Assembly: GCA_023212725.1 (NCBI GenBank)
Contig: JALBYF010000040.1
Span: 114,612-178,611, forward strand
Direction: 5' to 3'
DNA length: 64,000 bases
Source: Tranzscheliella williamsii
Lineage: Eukaryota; Basidiomycota; Ustilaginomycetes; Ustilaginales; Ustilaginaceae
Shown in pieces: positions 1 to 10,434 of this stretch. How positions within the stretch are numbered: position 1 is the stretch's first letter; each line of letters begins with the position of its first letter. The notes beneath the pieces were generated by a model that was given only the letters and a program-made list of their open reading frames with translations, did not search any database and was not told the origin of the DNA. Position numbers and translations under genes: made by a program.

Positions 1-160
1 AGCCACCGCCTCCAGTACCACCTCCAGTGGCGTAGTTTTGTGCATATGGATTGCTTTCGCCGCCATAACCTGTCGCCCAACCGACGTGGACGCGGAAGAA
101 GAAGCGCAATGTCAGAGCGAGTGAAAAAAGCGCTGATAATGTCTGCCTAGGAGCACGCAT
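1..160 (-). CDS. N-terminus of a glycine-rich, probably secreted protein (partial)
   Basis: An ATG on the minus strand (complement of 158-160) opens a frame that stays open to the window edge, giving 53 residues. The protein starts with MRAPRQ, then a hydrophobic stretch of about 15-18 residues (Leu, Phe, Ala, Ser), which fits a signal peptide or signal anchor. It then turns into Gly/Ser/Asn/Tyr-rich sequence ending in a run of glycines. The family cannot be named from this fragment. Glycine-rich secreted or cell-wall proteins are common in smut fungi, but that role is inferred. The 3' part lies outside the window, so length and introns are unknown. It is divergently oriented to the methyltransferase gene starting at 564. 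Confidence 0.5.
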   Translation of the reverse strand, partial: MRAPRQTLSALFSLALTLRFFFRVHVGWATGYGGESNPYAQNYATGGGTGGGG

Positions 161-563
161 GACCTACCGTTGTTGAACATGATAGTTTGCGTGCTGCGAG
201 ATATTCGACAGAGTATGGATGCAGGAAGTGAACGTTTGGCGGAGAGGTTGGAGCGAGCTGAGAAACAAGAATGCTTCCGCCACTGCTCAAAGCTGCCAAA
301 AGGCTCAGCTTCTTGCTCACCCGCTCAATCCGTAGTTCAACACTTCATATACTTACTTTAGCGCGCCGCGCCGGACAAGACGCAATTTACGCGTCCCGCG
401 TAGTGTTGCTTCGAATACCTAATCGTGCGAGAGATATGAAGCGCGAACCCTGAAGCAAGGGTCGTGTTCATTTTGGCGCTATCGCCGCTCGGAGAAAGCG
501 GCTCACAACTGTGCATACCCCTTTACTCATCGGCGGTCTCGGTCCAGGCGTGGAACGGTCAAG
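161..563. promoter_or_regulatory. Divergent intergenic region between partial secreted gene and methyltransferase
   Basis: About 400 bp separate the two divergent starts, so promoters for both genes are expected here. No TATA box or known operator stands out. Two short open frames (170-361 and 271-453, plus strand) have no recognisable features and are treated as noise. An upstream coding exon of the methyltransferase could lie here, because the protein beginning at 564 is short at its N-terminus. Confidence 0.3.
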
Positions 564-1872
564 ATGCTACTTGATGAGACGAGCGAACCCATACAAGTGG
601 TGCAGATCAGGCCGCAACACGAAAGGCGTGTCCTCAAGCTTCAATACGAAGCTCGAGTTCCGCCGCGGTCCAACCGTTTCGTGTGGCCAGAACCCATGAT
701 GTTGCTATTGATTCAGGATGATCTTAACATCGACTTGTTCTGGCATTGGGTGTATCGGGCAACCATCTCATATCAGACGCTGTTCCTTCGTGAACTGCTC
801 TCCAGGATCGAAGCGGCTGTAGAGGAAGAGTGCGCTAATTTGCGTGAGCAAAGAGTCGATTGTATCAATTTTCCCGAGGTCAATGCTGGACTCTTGGAGC
901 AATATACAAGGCTCATGGCTTCGGGCACTTCTCCATCCTGCGTTTCAATGACACAAGCACCGAAAGCGCAATATATAACGCACTTCTGGCCTCCGTTTCT
1001 CTGGCCTTCAGACGGCGACATTTCTGCTGCTAGACAAATGTCGGCTGGACCTCTGCTCAGCGACTTTGTAGGAATAACGACCAAGGAGGAAGGCCAGATA
1101 ATCTCCAAAGGCACGACCGGACTGCGTACATGGGAAGCGGCTTTTCGTTTGGCAGAGCATCTTATCGCCAGCCCAGCGCTTTTCACGTCTGAAGGGGCAA
1201 GAGTGCTCGAACTGGGATCTGGCACTGGTTTTCTCGGCGGTGTTTGTGCGGTAGAACAGATGCTCCGCCCATCGAAAGGTTGCCAGACATGGCTGACAGA
1301 CGGCTCTGACCAGGTCTTGAACCGCCTCAAGTCTACCATCAGCCAAAAGCCCCTCGACGAGTGCCCAGGACTTTCCGTCCAGAAATTGGATTGGTGCGAG
1401 CTCCAGGCGGAGCAACAGCAGAGCAAACGAAGAACCGATCGGCCAACCGTTAGCTTCCTACAAGAAGTACGGCCTACGCTTGTCCTCGCAGCAGACGTCG
1501 TCTATGATCCAGACCTGATCGAGCCCCTCGTCGAGACCATTAAAGCATGCCTACAGGCAGGAAGTAGGAATGGAAGTCAGGCGCTTGTAGCCAGCACCAT
1601 CAGAAATCCTGACACCTACTCAGCCTTCAAGAAGGCTCTCGGTAAGTTTTGCTGCATATCTACCCGGCTTTCGCGACCAACATTGGTTAACGTTGTGCGT
1701 CCCTCAAACCTTCCCCACAGCTGCTCGACACCTTCGCGCGGAATTCCTCCACCTGAGATGTGTCATGGTTTCGGCCTACAGCAATGGTGGATCATTTCTC
1801 CGTATATTTCCAACCGCTCATGACGAACATGCGGACGGCCGGGTCGAACTTTTACGCATCACTTTACCTTAA
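564..1872 (+). CDS. EEF2KMT/FAM86-type protein-lysine N-methyltransferase
   Basis: Two exons, 564-1641 and 1721-1872, give 409 residues. The 79 bp intron has a GTAAGT donor and a CCCCACAG acceptor. Without splicing the frame runs into unrelated sequence; with splicing the C-terminus reads SNGGSFLRIFPTAHDEH, which fits the FAM86 tail. Family features visible are ISKGTTGLRTWEAA, the SAM-binding motif VLELGSGTGFLG near residue 215, VLAADVVYD near 310 and STIRNPDTY near 343. Characterised FAM86 enzymes trimethylate a lysine on elongation factor 2 using S-adenosylmethionine; that role here is by homology. The N-terminal segment YQTLFLRELLSRIE matches the family's helical N-region. The first 20-40 residues are uncertain and an extra 5' exon is possible. 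Confidence 0.85.
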
Positions 1873-2690
1873 CGTCATTCCGTCGTGCAATTGTGCTGTA
1901 AGCCCGCAAATGACACAACGGGCCGGGGAGTGGGGACTGCCCTTTAGCTCACAGTTTCATTTCGCCCAGACATTGGTCGTACAATGCCCCACGAGGCTGC
2001 GCCCGATAAGCCTGGCGCCGGCTAAACGTAGATTACTTTTTCTGTACGCACTGTATGTATAATACCATCATACCGGTTTTCGTCTCATGGTCAAGTCGCT
2101 TCATAGCTTATAGATGATCGGGTTACTGAGTAGCCCTCGAGCTGTGCGACAAGAAGCAAACCGGTTCTGGCACGCTGATAAGTGTACCACGCTACTAAAT
2201 GAAGGGCGAGAAAGGGGAAGGCAAGATGTATACAACCGTAAGTCCACCAAAGCCACGTCCGGTCGCCGAACCTCACGTGTAGACGGCGGCAAGGGCCTTG
2301 CCTTCTGTGCTTGTCTTTGCAACTATCTCAGAGAGTCAGGCGATCAAGCCGATTCCGCTGCGCCACGACCTTGCTTTGCGAGAAGATGTTCACTTGACAG
2401 GCCGAACTACATTGCAACGCCAAGACGCTTGTGAACCCCCTTCAGGTAGCCGTGCACATATTCAGAGCAGGGAGGTTACATAGCATGTCTTCTAAGGGGC
2501 TTGCAATGAATAGAGGCGCGAGTACGAGCATCCACCGGCTGTCGGAGACGTAGGGATCCTTCACGTGACCGGACTCAGTAGAGATATTCATGTGAGTAAG
2601 GTGTTTGGGTGTGCGATCGAAGATTCCAAAGGATTTGACGGCCGTGATGAAGGCGCTCATCACTTAAGTACAATACAATCGACACGCACG
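1873..2690. other. Region downstream of the methyltransferase without a defined gene
   Basis: It holds the expected 3' flank of the methyltransferase and several short overlapping open frames. The most protein-like is on the minus strand at 2442-2663 (about 70 codons, ending at a TGA). It might be an additional exon or remnant of the minus-strand coding region at 2691-3494, but I could not join it in phase. No repeats or RNA genes are visible. Confidence 0.3.
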
Positions 2691-3494
2691 TCAAGTATTA
2701 GCCTGAATTACGGAAGACCCGGTGAATGCGTGCTGCACATCGCGCAGCGTGAAGTTGCTTTCGAACCGCAGGAGTGCGCCAGTGATGACTCCCGCGCAAC
2801 TCGTACAGCCGGAGCCTGAGGAACCTGTTATTTCGGCGTTCTCTTTCCAGCTTACTTGCACGACGTGTGACAGGGGCCACAGAGGAAGCTTACCTTGGCT
2901 GTTGACAGAGTCGTGCGCTTTGAAGATAATTGCGCCTAAAGCAGTGTATGTCATGGGACGTTTGCCGTGTTTATGTGACGCTGCCGCTTACAAACCGAAG
3001 CTTCAGCCGGATTTCTCTTTCACCGACGCGGAGGATGGAGCTGATCACTTAGTGGATGATCACCTGCAGGTCTTCGGAACCTCGATAGCCAATCAGGTCC
3101 ACGTCGAACGGCACCACACATTCACTTATTTGCACGATAGGGATCGAAAGGTACAGGGCATAAGGTGACTGATTTCGAACTTTCATGGCCGGATGCGAAA
3201 CACTGAAGGTTAGGGCACAAAAGGATGACCGTTGAACTGGCGCTTGGCCCAGCCAACCTGTTTATGTCTGCCCGCGTGCTTATGCTCTGTGTGAACACTA
3301 ACATGAATACGGCTCAGCAAATCAGCCGACTTACCTTGCCGAAGCTGACAGATTCACCCGCAGGATGATGATCGACGCGCATGCTCGTAGTCATAACTAC
3401 ACCAGGCCGTGAAGACATGGTTGCAGACTTTGGAAAATTATAATCTTCTCTCCCAGCCAATATTGTGATTCTGCTAGCCTCGACGTCTGTCTAG
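2691..3494 (-). CDS. Unresolved multi-exon coding region, possibly a decayed gene
   Basis: Several minus-strand segments look like exons. (1) 3335-3494 is open for about 53 codons and ends in AAG|GTAAGT. (2) A run from 3255 down to 3051 is open for 68 codons, stops at an in-frame TAA (3049-3051) and then continues open in the same frame. (3) A segment ending at 2894 (CAAG|GTAAGC) can be joined in phase to 2691-2824 (acceptor AACAG), with a 69 bp intron at 2825-2893; the joined end reads GCTSCAGVITGALLRFESN before a TGA. Segments 1 and 2 do not join in phase with the obvious sites. The stop in segment 2 suggests either a missed intron or a pseudogene. I recognise no family. It lies in the gap between the methyltransferase and PMA1. 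Confidence 0.28.
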
Positions 3495-5516
3495 AAGGCT
3501 AGTGACGATATATTGTGTCTGTACACATCGGCGGTCGGGAACATTCCATGTTTCCTTCGAAAGAGCCTTGGGACTCAGACTCCACAAGTCTTTCACTCTC
3601 ATTCTGGGAATGAGCAGAGGCCAATTTGAACGAATGACACGGCCTGGATACAAACGGAGGGAAGCTGCCGTTGTTCATTCATTACGTTGTTCGTTGCTTA
3701 TCAACGCGTGCGTCGGGGTAGAAGTCGAATTGAGCCGAAGTGGGCTCTGTGGGATGACGACCTCGCGCACCAAGCATTTCCCGTGAGCGTGAACCGATGC
3801 GGCCCGCTAAACACATCCAATATTGAAACCAGAGGCTATCCTGTAATCAACATATATCTTTGTATCCGTGTCGCTGCTTAAAGCTCGTTGTCAAAGCTAC
3901 GAAATGGTAAGACGTCAGCCTAACAGGTAAGATAAGCATGTTCATGGCGCCGCACCTGTTGTTGCAGGGAGAGGAGAAGGCTTCGCTTCCATCCAAAGGG
4001 TGGAAGACGGATCCCGAGGCGCCAAAGTCGCGCTTCGCACAGTTGCAGTGCAACATAATGGCGGCCGAAGACGCCAGGCCGATACAGTTTTTGCAGTTAG
4101 TTAAGTAAAAATCCAGGTATAGAATGATATTACCCTTGCATATCACAACCTGGCAATCGCAACAAGCATTCCGCTTCCAGCCATGGACGCGGAGCCCGTG
4201 TGCGTGTTCGAATCTGCGTGAACGGCTGCTCCTTTCTGCAAGTACACCTGTGTATTTTCGCTAGGCTTCCCTAAGCTGGATGAGTGGAGGCTATTAAATC
4301 AGATCGGAGAGGGAGGAGAGATGGCTTGGGTGAGCTCATCCTGGATCAAGTACTTGCCTCCCGCTTGTTGTGATCAGTACTCAGTTGCAAATCATCGTAG
4401 TTCAAAGACGTTGCGCATGTGCGACGAGAAAGCCAATCAATATAATATCGGCTAGCCTCATTTTGTAAATTATACGAAGGTGTACGCATTCAAGCATTCA
4501 CTTGATCGGTTCCAGCTCCGAACAAATCCTAAGGCGGAGGTACGTGTTCGGGCAAAATACCCGTACTCGATCGTCCTTGAGCACCTTTCAGCTGACGCAA
4601 GTTTGGCCTCTCATCGTGTGCCGCATCTATCCAGATTCTGTCATCACACTTTGCAAATCTTAGGTGGGTTTGCCGTGGCTGCATCCTGGAGAGGGTTTAA
4701 GGGCCATCCTGCTACTTTTGTTGCTGCTCTGCTGAGCTGCCTGCCGCGGCCGCCACCCCAGAGATTGCCTCTGCAGCATCAGCAGGGAACGGGCATCCCG
4801 CTTCCCATTTTCCCCAAGCATAGTTAACCCTACGATCTGGAAGCGTTCAAACACTGGGCCTCCTCCCACTGGCTCTGTGGCATGTTTCCCTGCCGTTTCT
4901 CGCTTACGCTTGTGTGGTCTGCCACTGGCATCTTGCCCGCCTGATGCCTTGCTTCTGTCACGAATTCTGAGCGATCCCGCCGTTCTGGCGGTTGCAGTTG
5001 CCTCGCGATCCATTCTGCTGCTTGCCCTGGCCTCATAAACAAAGACGACTCCACGCATACAGGGCGACGGCCGCCTCCATCCGTTCCCCCGAATCTCCTT
5101 CCTCCCTCTTCTCTACCATCCCCAAGGCTCCCGTTCATTCCACGCCGTCGCTCCTCGTCCCCACCCACCATCGTCTACCTGCCTCAGTGTCCTCTGAGCA
5201 GCAGGCCCGGTAGCGCGTCGCTGCGTTTCAAGAAAGATCATCCCTTCAAAAAATGTTAGTTGAATTCTATTAACCCCTCATTTGTGCGCGCACGTCCCTG
5301 TCGAAGGCGCAGTATGGGAATGCGGTTCTGATCGCGACGCGCTGCATCAGATGAACATCTCCCATTACCATAACCTTGTCCGGGGCGGTCCACTCTTCTT
5401 GCGTTCTATTTTGTCTTTTTCTTCTTCTGTCAACAGTATCTGACTCCGCCCTTTGCTTTTGATCTCTCCTTCAAAACAGTTGTAGTGTGTGATCCACAGC
5501 AGTTTTCGCCGCCGTC
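3495..5516. other. Upstream region of PMA1
   Basis: About 2 kb with no confident gene. The last 800 bp before the PMA1 start are strongly pyrimidine-rich on the plus strand (for example 5395-5430 and 5080-5170), which is common in promoters and leaders of highly expressed fungal genes. Minus-strand open pieces at about 3540-3780 and 3950-4050 look protein-like (the latter cysteine-containing) and may belong with the unresolved coding region at 2691-3494. None can be assigned a start or a family. Confidence 0.35.
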
Positions 5517-8456
5517 ATGTCTGACAGCTCTGCTACCCAAGAGGGTAGGACTGAGAAAGGCACCGAAGGCGTCACGGAAGAATATGCTACTCTGATCGAT
5601 TTCATCCGAGCTCAGAAAACTCAGGGCGGAGACGATGAAGACCAGGATGAGACCCATCTTGTCAAGAAGCGAGATTGGCCTTTCTTCTGGAAGACCCATG
5701 AGGTTCGCGTAAACAAACATGGTGAAGCCGAGGAGGTTTCGCAGAAGGTCCCTGCTTCGTGGCTCGAGACTGATATGCTCAAGGGTGTCAGCGAAAGCGA
5801 CGTTCACAAGCGCCGAGCCATGTTTGGTTTCAACGAGCTTGAGTCTCCCAAGGAGAACTTGTTCCTCAAGTTCGTCGGTTTCTTCCGAGGTCCCGTCCTT
5901 TATGTCATGGAGCTCGCCGTCATTCTCGCGGCCGGTCTTCGTGATTGGATTGACTTCGGTGTTATCATCGCTATCTTGCTTTTGAACGCTTTTGTTGGTT
6001 GGTACCAGGAGAAGCAGGCTGGTGACATTGTCGCTCAACTCAAAGCCGGTATCGCCCTTCGAACTACCGTCATCCGAGACGGCCAAGAAGTTGAAATTGA
6101 GGCTCGCGACCTCGTCCCCGGCGACGTGGTCGTCATAGAAGACGGTAAGACCGTTCCCTGCGATGGTCGAGTGCTCGCCAGCTACGACGACAAGGATGGC
6201 TCCCAGGCCGCTGCGATCCTCGAGAAGGCCGCCGCATCTCGACGTGACGGCGGTGATGACGACGACGAGGGCGTCGACAAGGGACCCGCCATCATTGCTT
6301 GTGATCAGTCCGCTATCACCGGAGAGTCTCTTGCGGTTGACAAGCACATCGGTGACACCGTTTTCTACACCACCGGTTGCAAGCGAGGAAAGGCCTACGT
6401 CCTCTGCACAGACATTGCCAAGCAGACGTTTGTCGGTCGAACTGCTGCTCTTGTCCTTGGTGGCGACAGTGAAGGTCATTTCCAGAAGGTCATGGGCTCC
6501 ATTGGATCCGCACTTCTCTTCCTTGTCATTGTGTTCACCTTGATCTTCTGGATTGGTGGATTCTTCCGAAACACCGGGATTGCCACTCCTACCGAAAACA
6601 ACCTGCTCATCTACACCCTGATCTTCCTCATCGTGGGTGTTCCCGTTGGTCTTCCTTGCGTCACTACTACCACCATGGCCGTTGGTGCTGCCTACCTTGC
6701 CAAGCGACAGGCGATTGTCCAGAAGCTCACTGCTATCGAGTCGCTGGCTGGTGTCGATGTCCTTTGCTCTGACAAGACCGGTACCCTCACTGCTAACAAG
6801 CTCTCCATTCATGAACCTTTCACCTCGGAGGGTGTCGATGTCAACTACATGATGGCTGTTGCTGCCCTTGCTTCTTCGCACAACGTCAAGTCGCTTGACC
6901 CTATTGACAAGGTCACCATTTCCACCCTGAAGGACTACCCAGGTGCCCAGGATGAGCTCGCCTCCGGTTGGATCACTCACAAATTTACTCCTTTCGACCC
7001 CGTATCCAAGCGAATTACTGCCGAGGTCGAGAAGGATGGAAAGCCCTACATCGCCGCTAAAGGTGCTCCCAACGCTATCCTGAAGCTTTGTGCCCCTGAT
7101 GCCGAGACTGCTGCTCAGTACCGAAAGGTCGCCGGTGACTTTGCTTCCCGAGGTTTCCGATCGCTTGGTGTTGCCATGCATTCGGACGGTCAGTGGAAGC
7201 TCCTTGGTCTTTTGCCCATGTTCGACCCTCCTCGTTCTGACACTGCTGCTACGATCGCCGAGGCCCAGTCCCTTGGTATCTCTGTTAAGATGCTGACCGG
7301 TGACGCCGTCGCTATTGCCAAGGAGACCTGCAAGATGCTGGCTCTGGGCACAAAGGTGTACGATTCCCACCGCTTGATTGGCTCTGGAGGCATGGCTGGT
7401 TCTGCCATTCACGACTTCGTTGAGGCTGCCGACGGTTTTGCCGAGGTTTTCCCTGAGCACAAGTATCAGGTTGTCGAGATGTTGCAGCACCGAGGTCACT
7501 TGACTGCCATGACTGGCGATGGTGTCAATGACGCTCCCTCGCTCAAGAAAGCTGATTGTGGTATTGCTGTTGAGGGTGCTTCCGACGCCGCTCGCTCGGC
7601 TGCCGATGTTGTCTTCCTCGACGAGGGTCTCTCCACCATCATCACCTCGATCAAGGTCGCCCGACAAATCTTCCACCGAATGAAGGCCTACATTCAGTAC
7701 CGTATCTCACTCTGTCTCCATCTCGAGATCTACCTTGTCCTCACTATTCTCATCCTCGACGAGGTGATCCGATCCAACCTTATTGTCTTCATCGCTCTCT
7801 TTGCTGATGTTGCTACGATCGCCATCGCTTACGACAACGCTCCCCACGCCAAGCAGCCTGTAGAGTGGCAGTTGCCCAAGATCTGGGTTATTTCTGTCAT
7901 CCTTGGTGTCTTGCTCGCTGCCGGTACCTGGATCATCCGAGGCACTCTTTTCCTCAACAACGGCGGTATCATCCAGAACTTTGGAAACACCCAGGAGATT
8001 CTTTTCCTTGAAGTTTCGCTCACCGAGAACTGGCTCATCTTCATCACGCGGCTTGGCGGCGGTGAATCTGACATCACTCTTCCGTCTTGGCAGCTGATCG
8101 GCGCCGTTCTTGGTGTCGATGTTATCGCTACTCTCTTCTGTCTCTTCGGCTGGCTCTCGGGTGCGCCCAACCGAAACCCCATCACCGCTCCTCACGGTGG
8201 CTGGACTGATATTGTTACCGTTGTCCGAGTTTATGCCTATTCGATCGGTGTCACTGCTGTTGTTGGTGCGGTCTACTACGCCTTGAACAAGTGGCAGTAT
8301 CTGAACAACCTCGGTCGACGATCTCGATCGCAGAAGAACCCCGTTCTGGAGGACTTCTTTGTCAACCTCCAGCGACTCACCATTGTTCACGAGAAGAATG
8401 CCGAGGGCGAGGAGCTCTGGGCTTTCCACCCTCGAACTGAGATCGAGGACGAGTAA
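5517..8456 (+). CDS. pma1: Plasma membrane H+-ATPase (P-type, P3A)
   Basis: Intronless, 979 residues. This proton pump hydrolyses ATP to energise the plasma membrane and drive proton-coupled uptake. The phosphorylation motif CSDKTGTLT places the catalytic aspartate at residue 419. Other landmarks are DQSAITGES (A-domain loop, about 263-271), the PVGLPCV membrane motif near 377, KGAPN (ATP-binding region) and MTGDGVNDAPSLKKAD (hinge). The order of M1-M10 hydrophobic segments is typical. A long insertion rich in Asp and Ala lies between CDGR (about 215) and DQSAITGES. I know this insertion from basidiomycete Pma1 but not from yeast. The C-terminus (about 930-979) resembles the autoinhibitory tail. 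Codon use is strongly biased, with CGA dominating for Arg and many C-ending codons, consistent with high expression. The start fits family length. Confidence 0.97.
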   Translation: MSDSSATQEGRTEKGTEGVTEEYATLIDFIRAQKTQGGDDEDQDETHLVKKRDWPFFWKTHEVRVNKHGEAEEVSQKVPASWLETDMLKGVSESDVHKRRAMFGFNELESPKENLFLKFVGFFRGPVLYVMELAVILAAGLRDWIDFGVIIAILLLNAFVGWYQEKQAGDIVAQLKAGIALRTTVIRDGQEVEIEARDLVPGDVVVIEDGKTVPCDGRVLASYDDKDGSQAAAILEKAAASRRDGGDDDDEGVDKGPAIIACDQSAITGESLAVDKHIGDTVFYTTGCKRGKAYVLCTDIAKQTFVGRTAALVLGGDSEGHFQKVMGSIGSALLFLVIVFTLIFWIGGFFRNTGIATPTENNLLIYTLIFLIVGVPVGLPCVTTTTMAVGAAYLAKRQAIVQKLTAIESLAGVDVLCSDKTGTLTANKLSIHEPFTSEGVDVNYMMAVAALASSHNVKSLDPIDKVTISTLKDYPGAQDELASGWITHKFTPFDPVSKRITAEVEKDGKPYIAAKGAPNAILKLCAPDAETAAQYRKVAGDFASRGFRSLGVAMHSDGQWKLLGLLPMFDPPRSDTAATIAEAQSLGISVKMLTGDAVAIAKETCKMLALGTKVYDSHRLIGSGGMAGSAIHDFVEAADGFAEVFPEHKYQVVEMLQHRGHLTAMTGDGVNDAPSLKKADCGIAVEGASDAARSAADVVFLDEGLSTIITSIKVARQIFHRMKAYIQYRISLCLHLEIYLVLTILILDEVIRSNLIVFIALFADVATIAIAYDNAPHAKQPVEWQLPKIWVISVILGVLLAAGTWIIRGTLFLNNGGIIQNFGNTQEILFLEVSLTENWLIFITRLGGGESDITLPSWQLIGAVLGVDVIATLFCLFGWLSGAPNRNPITAPHGGWTDIVTVVRVYAYSIGVTAVVGAVYYALNKWQYLNNLGRRSRSQKNPVLEDFFVNLQRLTIVHEKNAEGEELWAFHPRTEIEDE

Positions 8457-10434
8457 GGGCGGATCGTCCGCCTTTTGGAATGAATGGCCACCGCGCTGCA
8501 AAGTCTTTTCTACTTGGCATAGCTTCACCTTGTGCCTCATCCCCATTCCACCAATCTTCTGACTCGATCTAGAATTCATATTCCCTTTTTTAGAAGAGGA
8601 ATCTCTCGACGGCTTGATGAACAACCTCTTGTTAACGCACGCATGCTGCACCTTCGACTTCTTACTTTCCACCTTTCACAATCGCCTTTCGTCGTTGTTT
8701 GTCAAGTTGTCGACCTTTCACTATTCCTAACACTTCCTTTCGGCTTCGGCGTCTGTTTCCTTCTCTTCCGCAACCTTCCAATGTCCGACAAATCACTCAT
8801 ATCTTCTGGTATGAAGGACAGCTAGCTTTGGCCATTCGCTACTGGTTCGCCAGGCCGTACGTGCACCATTGCCAGCCCTATCGTCATGCCCAGGTAGCGT
8901 CCTACTATACACAATCATTTAAAGACTAATGTATCGAATTCTCTTATAGCTCAATGCCTGCGAGCCCGTTATGCCGTATTGACACAGTACATCAAGCAGT
9001 TGAGCTGATATTCGCGGGGGGCTCATGGTCGATGCACCGAGGGCGGAGAAGCGGAGAGGCATTGGTGTGAGATTGCAGTAAGGCAGGAGGGCAGGCGCAA
9101 ACAATCACCAACCCACATCGAGTTCGGCGAGCACGCGCTGCTTGACTGGCTAGAGACAACCTCGGCTACCAACCACCGGAACTGAGCGTGACCAAATATG
9201 TAATCTTGGGCAGATCGGGGGTCCGCCTCAATGAAAGTGAATGCGAATCAAGCGCACCGTAAGCCCTGCTCCCGCCTATGCCTATCGCGCGGGTCGGCTC
9301 AAAAGGACAGTGTTGAGCTGGAGCGCAGCAACAATGCCGTACCGCTGTCAAGAAAAACCTTAAGCTGTCGAGCACAGCATCCATACGATAAAGTAAAGAT
9401 GGTATAATACCCTTTCAAGTTGAACATCTCAATAAACCTGCTTGTGTTTGCCCTCCGCAAGTACAAAGATGTAATTTGTGATTCATCAATAAGATTTGTG
9501 TTGTAGGTGGGCAGAAGCGAACGGTAGAATAATCTTTTTCCAAATACTTGATCGCTGAGGACCTGCGTTGTTACCGATCAGTTCTGGGGGGGCCAACTTT
9601 GTAGCTAGTGCGAGGTAGATACTATCGAAAATAGCAATTACTAGTAGTGACTGCACGAACAATCAATATCATGGTGGTATCAGCTGCATGCTTTCTGATC
9701 AAGTGGCGAAATTAGACAGGCCGGCAAGGAAAGGGCAAGCCTGTCGGCCGCACAAGTTAGGAAAGCTAAGAAACCGAACTAGCGCGGGTGTGGCTGAGAG
9801 CGAAGCCAAGGCGGCGAAAGCGTGTATAGGTAGTGGGGCTCTCTCCCCTTTTGGACAGCACCAAAATGCCCAGGTCCAACGTCGATTTCTGCCATGCACA
9901 GCTGTGCACTCACAACTGGAAGCCTCTTTTCCCGCTGAAGGGTCCAGATCAGACACTGTATCTCACCTCTCCGCCCTTTCTTTGCCCTCATCGCCTTTGG
10001 CATCCCACCCTGTCGAGCGCATCCATCGCGAGACCCTTCTGCTCGACCCCTGGTCCGGACGCTCTCACCTTGTCCTCTCCGTCTTTCGACGCTCGCAGTT
10101 TCTCTTATCCGCCTTGCAATGCGCTCCACACAACCAATCTAAGATCCGGCCGCCTCTTTCCGTTCTGTTCATTATCGCTGCCATAGCCTTGCAGCAATAT
10201 ACAGTCGGCTCGCCTAGACTCCTTTAATCTGTCGGCTGTACCAAGCCTGGCCAGTACCTCAGACAGGTTTGGCTGTCAGAGAACTGGCAATCCTTCCTTT
10301 GCTATTGTCTACTTCGCTGTCTGTTCGCTTGCAGCAGCTCTTCCCATACACTCTTTCCTTTGGCAGTGGCGGGATAACTCACGCCCCTTCGTCTACAGTC
10401 ACATCACTGCGGCTGATCCTTCTCATTACTCAAG
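8457..10434. other. PMA1 3' flank and long leader of the KDM5 gene
   Basis: Almost 2 kb between two plus-strand genes. The first 400-500 bp are pyrimidine-rich and probably PMA1 3' UTR. The part from about 9830 to 10430 is again C/T-rich and directly precedes the KDM5 start, so it is probably promoter plus 5' leader. An open frame at 9688-10227 (179 codons) has composition expected from pyrimidine-rich leader sequence and no recognisable domain, so it is not called as a gene. Confidence 0.4.

Noticed and set aside
4160..4240. Possible tRNA because of a GTTCGAATC word
   Set aside because: No pairing acceptor stem, A box or anticodon arm could be found around it.
5430..7676. 748-codon minus-strand open frame
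   Set aside because: It is antisense to pma1, whose protein is unmistakable; the strong codon bias of pma1 keeps the opposite strand open. No domain features.
7707..8672. 321-codon minus-strand open frame
   Set aside because: Antisense shadow of the pma1 3' end, low-complexity composition.
9688..10227. 179-codon plus-strand open frame
   Set aside because: Lies in the pyrimidine-rich leader before KDM5 and has no domain; likely non-coding leader.
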